This document shows positions 1 through 8,482 of a stretch of 59,011 nt of DNA, one piece after another; within the stretch, counting starts at the first letter, position 1, and each line of letters begins with the position of its first letter. The stretch comes from [Streptosporangium] indianense (GTDB lineage Bacteria > Actinomycetota > Actinomycetes > Streptomycetales > Streptomycetaceae). The stretch is taken from the NCBI RefSeq assembly GCF_021474405.1, contig NZ_JAKEIO010000036.1, positions 1-59,011 on the forward strand, given 5' to 3'. The position numbers and the translations under genes were made by a program. The notes under the pieces are model-generated. The model worked only from the letters and a program-made list of their open reading frames with translations. It was not told the DNA's origin and made no database searches.

Positions 1-2
1 TT

Positions 3-260
3 CTTGTCCTTGATCACCAGGTGGTGGGAGAGAACGCCAGCCCCCGCGACATGTACGGCACCCCCGGCCCGTACGAGGACGCCGTCCAGGGGCAGCCCAT
101 CTTCGAGGAGAACGGGCCGGACGACTTCAAGGGCGTCGACATCATGCGCACGGTCCGCAGCTTCGACCCCTGTCTGCCGTGCGGTGTGCACATGTACGTC
201 GGCAAGGGCAAGACGCTGACCACCCTGCACTCGCCGACCTACGGGGCGAACCATGGCTGA
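3..260 (+). CDS. hhyL: [NiFe]-hydrogenase large subunit, C-terminal fragment
   Basis: The window opens inside this gene; only the last 85 codons are present. The large subunit carries the Ni-Fe(CN)2CO site that splits H2. The visible part holds the C-terminal L2 signature DPCLPCGVH, whose two cysteines ligate Ni. After the motif histidine comes a tail of about 22 residues beginning MYVGKGK, which in this family is cut off by the maturation protease once Ni is inserted; a protease gene lies at 7895-8482. Downstream partners (NifU-like, DUF5947-like, hypA) are those of the high-affinity group 1h/5 hydrogenases of streptomycetes, so this is probably HhyL rather than a cyanobacterial HupL type. 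The small subunit should lie to the left. The TGA overlaps the next start by 8 nt. Confidence 0.9.
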   Translation, partial: LVLDHQVVGENASPRDMYGTPGPYEDAVQGQPIFEENGPDDFKGVDIMRTVRSFDPCLPCGVHMYVGKGKTLTTLHSPTYGANHG

Positions 261-804
261 GGCCGTCGGCGCACGGCTGGCCGACCCGGACGTCGAGGCC
301 CGGCTCGGCCGGCTCGACGAGCTGCTGGAAGGCCTCGAGACCGCGCCCGGCCCCTCGACCCGCTCCGCGACCGAGGCGGTGGCCCTGCTGACCGAGGTCT
401 ACGGCGAGGCCCTGGCCCGCGTCCTGGACCTCGCCGACGGGCCGCTGGCCGAGCGCCTCGCCGAGGACGAGCTGCTGGGACACCTCATGGTGCTGCACGA
501 CATCCACCCCGAGACCGCCGAACGCCGGGCGGCCCGCGCGGTCGAACGGCTGCGTCCCGCCGTGCGGGAACGGGGCGGCGACGTGGAGTGGGCCGGGGTC
601 GAAGGGCAGGTCGCCCGGGTCCGGCTGACGACGGGCGGCGGCGGATGCGGTTCCGGCTGCGGCTCCAACGGCTCCGACGTCACCGACGCGGTCCGCGCGG
701 CGGTGCTCGCCGCGGCGCCCGAACTGACGGCGGTGGAGCCGCTGACCGAGACGGCCCCCGCCTTCGTCCCCCTGACCACGCTGACGCACCGGGGCGCACC
801 GTGA
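253..804 (+). CDS. NifU-like C-terminal-domain protein of the hydrogenase operon
   Basis: 183 aa; the ATG lies inside the end of the large-subunit gene, so translation is probably coupled. The first ~100 residues are helical and acidic. Residues ~95-165 resemble the NifU C-terminal domain (scaffold for Fe-S clusters): ERLRPAVRERGGDVE, then a glycine-rich loop with C132 and C136 (GGGGCGSGCGSN). Canonical NifU C-terminal domains have CxxC; here the spacing is Cx3C, so cluster or metal binding may differ. Proteins of this kind sit beside group 1h/5 hydrogenase structural genes. Inference: it helps load Fe-S clusters into the hydrogenase small subunit or an electron carrier. The end overlaps the next gene by GTGA. 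Confidence 0.75.
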   Translation: MAEAVGARLADPDVEARLGRLDELLEGLETAPGPSTRSATEAVALLTEVYGEALARVLDLADGPLAERLAEDELLGHLMVLHDIHPETAERRAARAVERLRPAVRERGGDVEWAGVEGQVARVRLTTGGGGCGSGCGSNGSDVTDAVRAAVLAAAPELTAVEPLTETAPAFVPLTTLTHRGAP

Positions 805-1397
805 CCACCGACGGGGCACTGGCCCGCCTCATCCGCTCCTCGGCCGACCGTACGGCGGCGGCCGGGACGCAGGTGTGCGACCTGTGCGCCGCGCCGGTCG
901 CCGACGAGCACGCCCACCTGTACGACACCGGGCGGCAGGAGGTGCGCTGTGCCTGCGGCCCCTGCTCGGTGCTGTTCGCCGACGCGGCGGCGGGTGACGG
1001 CCAGTACCGGCTGGTGCCCCGCCGCCGGGTGCGGCTGCCCGAGGTCGACACGGCCGCCCTGGGCGTACCGGTCGGACTGGTCTTCTTCGTGCCCCGGGCC
1101 GACGGCACCGTCACCGCCGAGGGGCCCAGCCCCGCGGGAGCCATGCGGTGGGAGGTGGACGCGGCGGCCTGGCAGGAGCTGGCCCGGACGTGTCCACCGC
1201 TCGCGACCGTGGAACCCGAGGTGGAGGCGCTGCTGGTGAACACCGTCCACGGCCTCGACCACCACTGGATCGTGCCGGTCGACGACTGCTACCGGATGGT
1301 CGCCGTCGTCCGCCGGGAGTGGCGTGGCCTGTCCGGTGGCGGCCGGATCTGGCCGGCCGTCGAGCAGTTCTTCGAGGACCTCACCGAGCGGCCGTAG
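801..1397 (+). CDS. DUF5947-like cysteine-motif protein of the hydrogenase operon
   Basis: 198 aa from the GTG that overlaps the preceding TGA (GTGA); longer in-frame extensions lie inside the upstream gene and were rejected. The N-terminus has a metal-binding-looking set: C26xxC29, then C50xC52xxC55, in a rubredoxin- or zinc-ribbon-like arrangement. The rest is a compact domain without membrane segments and ends close to the stop. I recognise it as the conserved hypothetical (DUF5947-type) found next to group 1h/5 hydrogenases. Function unknown; a small Fe or Zn protein acting in electron transfer or assembly would fit. It is followed by a good Shine-Dalgarno for the next small ORF. Confidence 0.7.
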   Translation: MTTDGALARLIRSSADRTAAAGTQVCDLCAAPVADEHAHLYDTGRQEVRCACGPCSVLFADAAAGDGQYRLVPRRRVRLPEVDTAALGVPVGLVFFVPRADGTVTAEGPSPAGAMRWEVDAAAWQELARTCPPLATVEPEVEALLVNTVHGLDHHWIVPVDDCYRMVAVVRREWRGLSGGGRIWPAVEQFFEDLTERP

Positions 1398-1437
1398 CCA
1401 CGCACTCCGCAGGTCGGAGGCGAGGAAGGAGAGCACC

Positions 1438-1644
1438 ATGGGCAGCATCAGAGTGGGCCGGCCCCAGGCGAAGCCCGACACGCCCCGGCATGTCGCCGGT
1501 ATGCACCAGGGCAACAGGGGACCGCGCGAGCGGCAGAAGGGTCACCACGTGGACGGCACCGCGGACGCGCGCCGCTCCACGGGGATCCACTGGAAGCGGC
1601 ATGACGCCCTCGCGGAGACCATGCCGAACATCTCGCCGGGATGA
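1438..1644 (+). CDS. small basic hypothetical protein of the hydrogenase operon
   Basis: 68 aa, ATG preceded by a strong Shine-Dalgarno (GAGGAAGGAGAG). The product is hydrophilic, rich in Arg, His, Lys and Gly, and has no cysteine or membrane segment. It lies 40 nt after the DUF5947-like gene and in the same direction as hypA, so it is probably co-transcribed. I recognise no domain. His-rich stretches (RQKGHHVDG, GIHWKRHD) could bind metal, but this is speculation. The ribosome binding site and operon position are the reasons to call it real. Confidence 0.55.
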   Translation: MGSIRVGRPQAKPDTPRHVAGMHQGNRGPRERQKGHHVDGTADARRSTGIHWKRHDALAETMPNISPG

Positions 1645-1678
1645 ACACAGTGACGCGAACGAGCAGGGAGTCGCCGCA

Positions 1679-1870
1679 ATGAAACGAGTAGGCAGAACCG
1701 TCGCGCGCAGGCGCGGCGGGACGAGCGGACAGCGGGTGCTGAAGGCCGAGGCCGTCCTGGTGGGCGGTGCGGTCCTGGCCCTGCTGTGCTGGGAGCTGCC
1801 CAGCCTCAGGCGGGAGATGCGGATCTGGCGGATGGCGGGCGGGTTCCGCGCCGGCCGCCGCTACCCGTGA
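1679..1870 (+). CDS. small single-span membrane protein (DUF6893-like)
   Basis: 63 aa. The N-terminus is basic (MKRVGRTVARRRGG), followed by one hydrophobic segment (residues ~24-43, AEAVLVGGAVLALLCWELP) and a basic tail SLRREMRIWRMAGGFRAGRR. This matches the small DUF6893-type proteins (one helix plus a LRR.LRIRRM-like tail) I associate with streptomycete hydrogenase clusters. The ATG overlaps the TGA of a possible 13-codon reading frame at 1641. Predicted to sit in the membrane with a positive cytoplasmic tail; it could anchor the soluble hydrogenase, which is inference. Confidence 0.6.
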   Translation: MKRVGRTVARRRGGTSGQRVLKAEAVLVGGAVLALLCWELPSLRREMRIWRMAGGFRAGRRYP

Positions 1871-1877
1871 GCCGGTC

Positions 1878-2228
1878 GTGCACGAACTGTCGATCGCGAC
1901 CGCGATCATCGAGCGGGCCGGCGAGCTGGCCCGGGCGGACGGGACGGACGCCGTCTCGAAGGTGACCGTCCGGGTCGGCGAGCTGGCGGGTGTCGTCCCC
2001 GACGCCCTGGACTTCGCCTTCGAGGTGGCCCGTGACGGCACGTCCCTCGCGGGGGCACGGCTCGTCGTCGAGCAGGTCCCCGCGCAGGCCTGGTGCAGCC
2101 CGTGCGCCGAGGAGTTCGCGGTGGGCATGCCCCCGTTCTTCTGGTGCCCGCGCTGCGACCAGCCCTCCAGCGACCTGCGCAGCGGCCGTGAGCTGGAGAT
2201 CGCCGGGATCGAGCCGGTCCCGGCATAG
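1878..2228 (+). CDS. hypA: hydrogenase nickel-insertion protein HypA
   Basis: 116 aa, GTG start 7 nt after the previous stop. HypA delivers Ni to the large subunit together with the GTPase HypB. The N-terminal VHELSI carries the Ni-binding His2 and Glu3 expected at the mature amino end, which supports this start. The zinc site is C73xxC76 and C90xxC93 (WCSPC, WCPRC). Length is normal. It is the last gene of the plus-strand structural operon and is separated from the other hyp genes, which converge on it from the minus strand. Confidence 0.95.
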   Translation: MHELSIATAIIERAGELARADGTDAVSKVTVRVGELAGVVPDALDFAFEVARDGTSLAGARLVVEQVPAQAWCSPCAEEFAVGMPPFFWCPRCDQPSSDLRSGRELEIAGIEPVPA

Positions 2229-2235
2229 ACAGCGG

Positions 2236-2267
2236 AAGGGCCCCGCCGGTCGGCCGGCGGAGCCCTT
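2236..2267. terminator. bidirectional hairpin between hypA and hypE
   Basis: Arms AAGGGC.CCGCCGG (2236-2249) and CCGGCGG.GCCCTT (2254-2267) pair with a single C/A mismatch and a 4-nt TCGG loop. It lies in the 54-nt gap between the hypA stop and the hypE stop, in a convergent arrangement, so it probably ends both transcripts. There is no clear U-tract, as is common in actinomycetes. Confidence 0.85.
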
Positions 2268-2282
2268 CGTCCTGTCCGGTGG

Positions 2283-3353
2283 TCAGCAGATGCGCGGCAG
2301 CTGCTCCCCGAGGGGCAGGTCCACCACCCGCGTCCCGCCGAGGCCGGTGGCGACCACCACCATCCCGGGATGCTCGGCGACGCACTCGCCGATCCGTGCC
2401 GCCCCGGCACCCTGCGGATGGGCCCGCATGGCCGCCAGCACCTCGTCCGCCTCCGACGGGGGCACGAAGGCGACGAGCCGCCCCTCGTTGGCGACGTAGA
2501 GCGGATCGAGCCCGAGGAAACCGCAGGCGTTCGCCACCGCGTCCGGCACCGGGACCGCCCGCTCCTGAAGCCGGACACCGGTCCCGGAGGCGCGGGCGAT
2601 CTCGTTCAGCGACGCGCCCAGGCCGCCCCTGGTGGGGTCGCGCAGCACATGGACGTCCGGCGTGACGGCCAGCATGGCCGCCACCAGGTCCGCCAGCGGC
2701 GCGGTGTCGCTGGCGACCTCCACCCCGAACTCCAGGCCCTCCCGCACACTCATGATCGCCACGCCGTGCAGCCCGATCGGCCCGCTGACGAGCACCGCGT
2801 CCCCGGGCCGGGCGCGCTGGGGGCGGATGTCCACCCCGTCCGGCACGACCCCGACTCCGGCGGTGGTGACGTACACCCCGTCACCGTGCCCGGACTCCAC
2901 CACCTTGGTGTCACCCGTGGCGATCGTGACCCCGGCGGTCTCGGCGGCCGCCCCCATCGCGCGCGCGATCCGCTCGACGACCGCCAGCTCCACGCCCTCC
3001 TCCAGGACGAAGGCGGAGGACAGGTACGCGGGCCGGGCGCCGCTCATCGCGAGGTCGTTGACGGTGCCGTTGACCGCGAGGTCGCCGAGGCAGCCGCCGG
3101 GGAAGAACAGCGGCCGGACCACGTAGGAGTCGGTGGAGAAGGCCAGCCGCGCCCCGCCCAGTTCGAGGACGGCCGAGTCGGCGAGGCCGCTCAGGGTGGC
3201 GTTGCCGTAGGCGGGGGTGAAGATCCGCTCCATCAGCTCGGCGGACAGCGCGCCTCCTCCGCCGTGCCCCATGACCACCACGCCCTGGTCGCGCAGTGGT
3301 GCGGGGCAGGTCCAGGCGGCCGGGTCGACCAGATCGGCGAGTCGCTCAGGCAA
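2283..3353 (-). CDS. hypE: hydrogenase maturation carbamoyl dehydratase HypE
   Basis: 356 aa. HypE takes the carbamoyl group from HypF onto its C-terminal cysteine and dehydrates it with ATP to a thiocyanate that supplies the CN ligands. Visible features: N-terminal glycine-rich HGGGG (~30-34), the ATP-grasp-like pattern FSTDSYVV (~72) and PLFFPGG, and the essential C-terminus PRIC with the acceptor Cys356. Length is typical. It overlaps hypD by 8 nt and is last in the seven-gene minus-strand operon. Confidence 0.97.
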   Translation of the reverse strand: MPERLADLVDPAAWTCPAPLRDQGVVVMGHGGGGALSAELMERIFTPAYGNATLSGLADSAVLELGGARLAFSTDSYVVRPLFFPGGCLGDLAVNGTVNDLAMSGARPAYLSSAFVLEEGVELAVVERIARAMGAAAETAGVTIATGDTKVVESGHGDGVYVTTAGVGVVPDGVDIRPQRARPGDAVLVSGPIGLHGVAIMSVREGLEFGVEVASDTAPLADLVAAMLAVTPDVHVLRDPTRGGLGASLNEIARASGTGVRLQERAVPVPDAVANACGFLGLDPLYVANEGRLVAFVPPSEADEVLAAMRAHPQGAGAARIGECVAEHPGMVVVATGLGGTRVVDLPLGEQLPRIC

Positions 3354-4488
3354 CGGGAGTCACCTCCTGCCGCGCGGTCCCGCCGGCTTGCGGGGCCGGT
3401 GCGTTCATCCGCCGGTAGAGGTAGTACGCCGCGCAGGCGCCCTCGCTGGAGACCATCGTGGCGCCGAGCGGGGTGCGCGGCGTGCAGGTGGTGCCGAAGG
3501 CGGCGCACTCGGTCGGCTTGATCAGGCCCTGGAGCACCTCGCCGGCCCGGCACTCGGCGGGCTCCTCGGTGCGGATCCCGCCGACGTCGAAGCGGTGCTC
3601 CGCGTCGTACGCCCGGAAGGCGTCGGTCAGGCGCCAGCCGCTGGCGGGGATCCGCCCGATGCCCCGCCACGACCGGTCGGTGACCTCGAAGACCTCCTCG
3701 ATCATGCGCACCGCGGCCGGGTTGCCCGCCTCGCGCACGGCTCGCGGGTAGGCGTTCTCCACCCGGTGCTCCCCGCGCTCCAGCTGGCGGACCGCCCGGC
3801 GGATGCCCTCCAGGATGTCCAGCGGCTCGAACCCGGTCACCACCATCGGCACCCGGAACCGCTCCGCCAGCTCCGGGTACTCGGCCATCCCCATCACGCT
3901 GCACACGTGCCCGGCGGCCAGGAAGCCCTGCACGCGGCACTCGGGCGCCGTCATGATCGCCTCGACGGCCGGGGGCACCCGCACGTGCGACACCAGCAGG
4001 CTGAAGTTGGTCAGGCCCAGGCGGCGCGCCTGGTGCACGGCCATCGCGTTGGCGGGGGCGGTGGTCTCGAAGCCGATCGCGAAGAACACCACCTCCCGGT
4101 CCGGGTTGCGCCGGGCCAGCTCCAGGGCGTCGAGCGGCGAGTACACCACCCGTACGTCGCCGCCCTCGCCCTTGACCCGGAACAGGTCGCGGTCCGTGCC
4201 CGGCACCCGCAGCATGTCGCCGAAGGAGCAGAAGATCACCCCGGGCCGCGAGGCGATCTCCAGCGCCTTGTCGATGACCTCCAGCGGCGTGACACAGACC
4301 GGACAGCCGGGCCCGTGGATCAACTCGACCTGTTCGGGCAGCAGTTGATCGATCCCGTGCCGGATGATCGAGTGGGTCTGCCCACCGCACACCTCCATCA
4401 GGGCCCACGGCCGGGTGGCGGTGGCACGGATCTCGTCCAGCAGGCGCCGGGCCAGCTGGGGATCGTTGAACTCGTCGATGTACTTCAC
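3346..4488 (-). CDS. hypD: hydrogenase Fe(CN)2CO assembly scaffold HypD
   Basis: 380 aa. HypD with HypC holds the iron on which the CN and CO ligands are assembled. Key motifs: CGGQTHS at 34-40, GPGCPVC at 59-65, and C-terminal cysteines in [26 protein letters not shown] and the final EGACAAYY that bind the 4Fe-4S cluster. Length is typical. The start overlaps the end of hypC by 4 nt and the stop overlaps hypE, so stoichiometric translation with its partners is likely. Confidence 0.97.
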   Translation of the reverse strand: MKYIDEFNDPQLARRLLDEIRATATRPWALMEVCGGQTHSIIRHGIDQLLPEQVELIHGPGCPVCVTPLEVIDKALEIASRPGVIFCSFGDMLRVPGTDRDLFRVKGEGGDVRVVYSPLDALELARRNPDREVVFFAIGFETTAPANAMAVHQARRLGLTNFSLLVSHVRVPPAVEAIMTAPECRVQGFLAAGHVCSVMGMAEYPELAERFRVPMVVTGFEPLDILEGIRRAVRQLERGEHRVENAYPRAVREAGNPAAVRMIEEVFEVTDRSWRGIGRIPASGWRLTDAFRAYDAEHRFDVGGIRTEEPAECRAGEVLQGLIKPTECAAFGTTCTPRTPLGATMVSSEGACAAYYLYRRMNAPAPQAGGTARQEVTPVA

Positions 4489-4805
4489 CGGGCCTCGCTC
4501 CCGCCGTCCTGGGGCTCCGTCACCGCGGCGGTGCCCGCCTCCTTCGCCGCCTGTTCCCAGGCGTCCCCGAACTCCTCCTCCAGCAGCCCCAGTTCCTCGA
4601 ACAGCTTCAGGGACGCCAGGGCCGACTCCTCGTCCAGGCGCTGGAGCGCGAAACCGACGTGCACGATGACGTACTCACCGACCTTCACGTCGGACACGTA
4701 CTCCAGACACGCCTGTTTCTGCACACCACCGAAGTCGATCAGCCCGGTGAGCGGGTCGGCGCTGTCGTCGATGGACACGACCTTGCCGGGCACTGCCAAA
4801 CACAT
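4485..4805 (-). CDS. hypC: hydrogenase maturation chaperone HypC
   Basis: 106 aa. The N-terminal MCLAVPGKV exposes Cys2, which coordinates the iron together with HypD and hands it to the large subunit. The C-terminus ([17 protein letters not shown]) is longer than in minimal HypC (~80-90 aa). It begins 3 nt after hypF, with a Shine-Dalgarno in the hypF end (AGGAGTGACCC), and overlaps hypD. Confidence 0.96.
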   Translation of the reverse strand: MCLAVPGKVVSIDDSADPLTGLIDFGGVQKQACLEYVSDVKVGEYVIVHVGFALQRLDEESALASLKLFEELGLLEEEFGDAWEQAAKEAGTAAVTEPQDGGSEAR

Positions 4806-4808
4806 GGG

Positions 4809-7121
4809 TCACTCCTCCTGTCGTAGGTGCGCCGCGACCACCAGCTGGCCGAGGGCCAGCCCGCCGTCGTTCGGCGGGACTTCGCCGTGCCGGAGCACCG
4901 CGAAGCCGTCTTCGGACAGCAGCCGCGCGCACTCCTCCTCCAGCAGCGCGTTGGCGAACACCCCGCCGCTGAGCGCGACGGTGGCCAGGCCGGTGTCCTG
5001 ACGCGCCCGCCGGCAGATCCCCGCCACCGCCCCCGCCACGCCGCGGTGGAAGCGCGCCGCGAGGACGGCGGCCGGGGTGCCGCGCCGCAGATCGGCGATC
5101 AGCGCGCCGAATACGGGCGCCGGGTCCAGCTCCCCGGCGAAGGCGTACACCGACCCGTCGGCGTCCCACGCCGCAGTGGCCGCCGCCTCCAGCTCCAGCG
5201 CGGCCTGCGCCTCGTAGCCCGCGCGGTGGCACACACCCACCAGCGAGGACACGGCGTCGAAGAGCCGGCCCATGCTGGAGGTCGCCACACAGGCCAGACC
5301 GCCGGACAACTGCCGTTCGAGCAGGGCGAGTTCATCGGGCGCGCAGGCGGTCACGCAGGGCAGGTCCGGATCCCACGGCAGTCCCGCCGCCCACAGCCGG
5401 GCCAGGGCCAGACGGCAGGGGTTGGCGACGCCCGCGTCGCCGCCGGGCAGCGGGGCGGGGGACAGGTGGGCGTAGCGGCGGAAACCGGTGTAGTCGGCGA
5501 GGAGGATCTCGCCGCCCCAGACAGTGCCGTCGTCGCCGTAGCCCGTGCCGTCGAAGGCGACACCGATCACCGGGGTGGTGCCGTCCAGGCCGTGCTCGGC
5601 CATCGCGGAGGCGATGTGCGCGTGGTGGTGCTGGACCGGCACGGGGGCGTGCCCGGCCAGCCGGGCGGCCCACCGCGTCGAGTGGTACCCGGGGTGCCGG
5701 TCGGCGGCGACCAGTTCGGGGCTCACGCCGGTGAGGGCCCGCAGGTGCGCGTCCGCCCTCCGGGCCGCCTCCAGGGTGGCCAGGTCGCCCATGTCGCCGA
5801 TGTGCGGGCCGAACCAGGCCTGGTCGCCCGCGCCGAGACACAGGGCGTTCTTCAGGTCACCGCCCACGGCGAGGGCGGGCCGCACCGGCACCGGCAGCCG
5901 CAGCGGACGGGGCACGAAGCCCCGCGAGCGGCGCAGTACCTGTTCGGTGCCGTCGGGGCGCACCCGCAGCAGGGAATCGTCGCAGGGAGAGGCGATGGGC
6001 CGGTCGTGGGCGAGCCAGGCGTCGGCCAGCCCGGCGAGCCGGTCCAGCGCCTCGTCGTCGTCCGTGACGATCGGCTCCCCGGAGCGGTTGCCGCTGGTCA
6101 TGACGAGCACACGCGGCCCGGGCGGATCACCGGGCAGGCCGAACAGCAGGGTGTGCAGGGGCGTGTAGGGCAGCATCACACCGAGGTGCGGGCTGCCGGG
6201 GCAGACGCCCGGCGCGAGGCCGTTCCCCTCCGGACGCCGGCGCAGCAGGACGATGGGGCGGCGGGCACCGGTGAGCGCGGCCCCTTCGGACGAGGAGAGC
6301 CGGGCGATGCGCCGTACCTCGTCGAGGTCCGCGCACATCACCGCGAACGGCTTGCCGCCGCGTGCCTTGCGGGCGCGCAGGGTGTCCACGGCCCGGGCGT
6401 CGGCGGCGTCGCAGGCCAGGTGGTAGCCCCCGAGGCCCTTGACGGCGACGATCCGCCCGGCGGCCAGCAACGCCCGTGCCGCCGCCAGGGCTTGGGCGTC
6501 CCGGGCCGGACGGACCCCGCTGCCGGAGGCGGGCACCAGACGGAGCCGGGGACCGCAGTCGGGGCAGGCCACGGGCTGGGCGTGGAAGCGACGGTCCAGG
6601 GGGTCGCCGTACTCCCGGGCGCACGCGGCGCACATCGGGAAGCCGGACATGGTCGTGACGGCCCGGTCGTAGGGCATGCCCGTGGTGATGGTGAAGCGGG
6701 GGCCGCAGTGCGTGCAGGTGACGAACGGGTGCCGGTGTCTGCGGTCGGACGGATCGCCCAGCTCCCGCAGGCAGTCCGGGCAGGTCGCCGTGTCGGGCGG
6801 GAGCAGGGTGCTGCCGCGGGAGCGGTCGGTGGAGCGGATGGCGAAGGTGCCCCCGGCGCCCGTCGCGGGCAGGTCCTCGAACCCGATGCCGGTGACGGTG
6901 GCCAGCGGCGGCGGCTGCCCGGCCAGGCGGTCGCAGAAGTCGGCGACGCCGTCCGGCGGGCCCTCCACCTCGATGAGAACCCCGCTCGCCGTGTTGCCCA
7001 CGAAACCGGAGAGCGCGAGCTCCGTGGCGAGGCGGTGCACGAACGGGCGGAATCCCACGCCCTGCACGGTGCCCCGCACGGTGACACGACGGCGCACCGC
7101 CCCGGCGGCGGGCGCCGTCAC
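4809..7121 (-). CDS. hypF: carbamoyltransferase HypF
   Basis: 770 aa from the GTG overlapping the hypB stop (GTGA); the reading frame is open far upstream, but that part is the antiphase of hypB and the protease. HypF makes the carbamoyl group for CN synthesis from carbamoyl phosphate and ATP. Domains: N-terminal acylphosphatase-like (VRGTVQGVGFRPF, ~15-30), two zinc fingers (CPDC..CTHC and CAAC..CPDC), a YrdC-like domain, and a C-terminal Kae1-like carbamoyltransferase with HHHAHIAS. All domains are complete and length is typical. Confidence 0.97.
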   Translation of the reverse strand: MTAPAAGAVRRRVTVRGTVQGVGFRPFVHRLATELALSGFVGNTASGVLIEVEGPPDGVADFCDRLAGQPPPLATVTGIGFEDLPATGAGGTFAIRSTDRSRGSTLLPPDTATCPDCLRELGDPSDRRHRHPFVTCTHCGPRFTITTGMPYDRAVTTMSGFPMCAACAREYGDPLDRRFHAQPVACPDCGPRLRLVPASGSGVRPARDAQALAAARALLAAGRIVAVKGLGGYHLACDAADARAVDTLRARKARGGKPFAVMCADLDEVRRIARLSSSEGAALTGARRPIVLLRRRPEGNGLAPGVCPGSPHLGVMLPYTPLHTLLFGLPGDPPGPRVLVMTSGNRSGEPIVTDDDEALDRLAGLADAWLAHDRPIASPCDDSLLRVRPDGTEQVLRRSRGFVPRPLRLPVPVRPALAVGGDLKNALCLGAGDQAWFGPHIGDMGDLATLEAARRADAHLRALTGVSPELVAADRHPGYHSTRWAARLAGHAPVPVQHHHAHIASAMAEHGLDGTTPVIGVAFDGTGYGDDGTVWGGEILLADYTGFRRYAHLSPAPLPGGDAGVANPCRLALARLWAAGLPWDPDLPCVTACAPDELALLERQLSGGLACVATSSMGRLFDAVSSLVGVCHRAGYEAQAALELEAAATAAWDADGSVYAFAGELDPAPVFGALIADLRRGTPAAVLAARFHRGVAGAVAGICRRARQDTGLATVALSGGVFANALLEEECARLLSEDGFAVLRHGEVPPNDGGLALGQLVVAAHLRQEE

Positions 7122-7855
7122 GATACGAGGCCGGCTTCGGCGCCCTCGTGGCTGTGGGTGTGCGGGCGGGGCGACAGGGGCGGCCGGTGCGCGAGGGCTC
7201 CGTCCCGGGCGGCGAGCACCCGTTCCAGCAGGGCGTCGACGCCGGTGCCGGTGCGGGCGCAGGACCGCAGCACCTCCACCCCCGGGTTGACCCGCTGGAC
7301 GTTCGTCTCGAAGGCCGCCTCGTCGAACCCGGCCGGCCCGGCCAGATCGGTCTTCGTCAGCACCACCAGGTGGGCGGACCCGAAGGCCGTGGGGTACTTG
7401 AGGGGCTTGTCCTCGCCCTCCGTCACCGCCATGAGCACGATCCGCAGGCTCTCGCCGAGGTCGTAGGACGCGGGGCACACGAGGTTGCCGACGTTCTCGA
7501 CGAACAGCAGCGAGGTCCCCTCGGGCAGCCAGCTCTCCACATGACCGCGCAGCTGCCGCGCCTCCAGATGGCACAGCCCGTCCGTCAGCAGCTGCTTCAC
7601 CGGGGCTCCCGAACGGGCCAGCCGGTCGGCGTCGTTCTCGGTCGCCAGGTCGGCGGTGAGCGCGGCCACCGGCACGCTCCGCTCCACCGCCCTGGCCAGC
7701 ACCCGCCCGAGCAGTTCCGTCTTGCCGCTGCCCGGGCTGGACAGCAGGTTGACCACGCTCACTCCGCGCCGGGCCAGCTCCTCGCGCAGGCCCGCGGCCA
7801 GCCCGTCGTTCCTGGCCAGGACGGCCTGGGTGACCTCGTCCACGGAATCGCACAT
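7118..7855 (-). CDS. hypB: hydrogenase nickel-insertion GTPase HypB
   Basis: 245 aa. The Walker A loop PGSGKT is at 41-46; VENVGNLVCP and the KTDL guanine-specificity motif follow, as expected of the SIMIBI GTPase that releases Ni with HypA. There is no histidine-rich N-terminal store; a short HTHSHEG cluster lies instead near the C-terminus, so any extra Ni storage is small. A good Shine-Dalgarno (GAGGAG) precedes the ATG. The stop overlaps hypF. Confidence 0.96.
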   Translation of the reverse strand: MCDSVDEVTQAVLARNDGLAAGLREELARRGVSVVNLLSSPGSGKTELLGRVLARAVERSVPVAALTADLATENDADRLARSGAPVKQLLTDGLCHLEARQLRGHVESWLPEGTSLLFVENVGNLVCPASYDLGESLRIVLMAVTEGEDKPLKYPTAFGSAHLVVLTKTDLAGPAGFDEAAFETNVQRVNPGVEVLRSCARTGTGVDALLERVLAARDGALAHRPPLSPRPHTHSHEGAEAGLVS

Positions 7856-7894
7856 GGGCGCCGCTCCTCGCGGGTCGGTGGGGACATCGTGCCG

Positions 7895-8482
7895 CTACCG
7901 ATCCTCCGCGCCGCCGCGCACCGTGTCCGGCAGCCCGGCCGGGGACAAGGCGGCGGATTCGTCCGGGCGGCTCAACGGGGGCGTCGCCGCCGGGTCCGCG
8001 AGCAGCACGGGCACCATCGTGTGCAGCGCCGCCACGGCCCGCCCCACCGCCTCCCGCACCGTCGCGCTGATGCCGGGGGCGATGTCCTCGTCGGCGGGGG
8101 CCCGCAGCTCGGGCTCGCAGGCCAGCACCAGGACCCGGGGGAGCGGCTCGTCGCCCAGGTGCGCGGCCAGGGCCAGGACTTTCGCCGGGTCCATGCCGTG
8201 CGCCTCCGGCGGGGCGCCCGCGGTGGAGGCCCGGGGCGGGTCCGGCTCGATCAGCGACAGCGTGCCCGGCACGTGTCCCCGGACGGCCGCGTCGACCAGG
8301 ACGGCCGTGTCGTAGCCGTCGAGCAGCTCGTACGCCAGGTCCATGCCGCGGATGCCGAAGTCCCGCACCCGCACCTGCGGCGGCAGCGGGTTCCGGTCCA
8401 GGGCGCGGATCACCTCGGGGCCGAAGGCGTCGTCCGCGAGGAAGATGTTGCCGACACCCGCCACCAGCAGCCGCGCGCTCAC
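7895..8482 (-). CDS. hydrogenase maturation protease (HycI/HupD family)
   Basis: 195 aa. It cleaves the C-terminal peptide of the large subunit after Ni insertion, presumably right after the CGVH motif of the gene at 3-260. GVGNIFLADDAFGPEV near the N-terminus, then GMDLAYELLDGYDTAVLVDA and HGMDPAKVL give the expected acidic and histidine Ni-sensing residues. The GTG start overlaps the hypX stop (GTGA); the frame is open upstream, but that is hypX antiphase. The C-terminal ~25 residues (PPLSRPDESAALSPAG) are an extension beyond the catalytic fold. Confidence 0.92.
   Translation of the reverse strand: MSARLLVAGVGNIFLADDAFGPEVIRALDRNPLPPQVRVRDFGIRGMDLAYELLDGYDTAVLVDAAVRGHVPGTLSLIEPDPPRASTAGAPPEAHGMDPAKVLALAAHLGDEPLPRVLVLACEPELRAPADEDIAPGISATVREAVGRAVAALHTMVPVLLADPAATPPLSRPDESAALSPAGLPDTVRGGAEDR

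Noticed and set aside
1641..1682. 13-codon frame MNTVTRTSRESPQ overlapping the small membrane protein start
   Set aside because: No ribosome binding site could be assigned and it is too short to support; noted only as possible coupling.
3217..5001. 594-codon plus-strand frame opposite hypC-hypD-hypF
   Set aside because: It is the antisense of well-recognised hyp genes, low in complexity, with no domain; long shadow frames are expected at this GC content.
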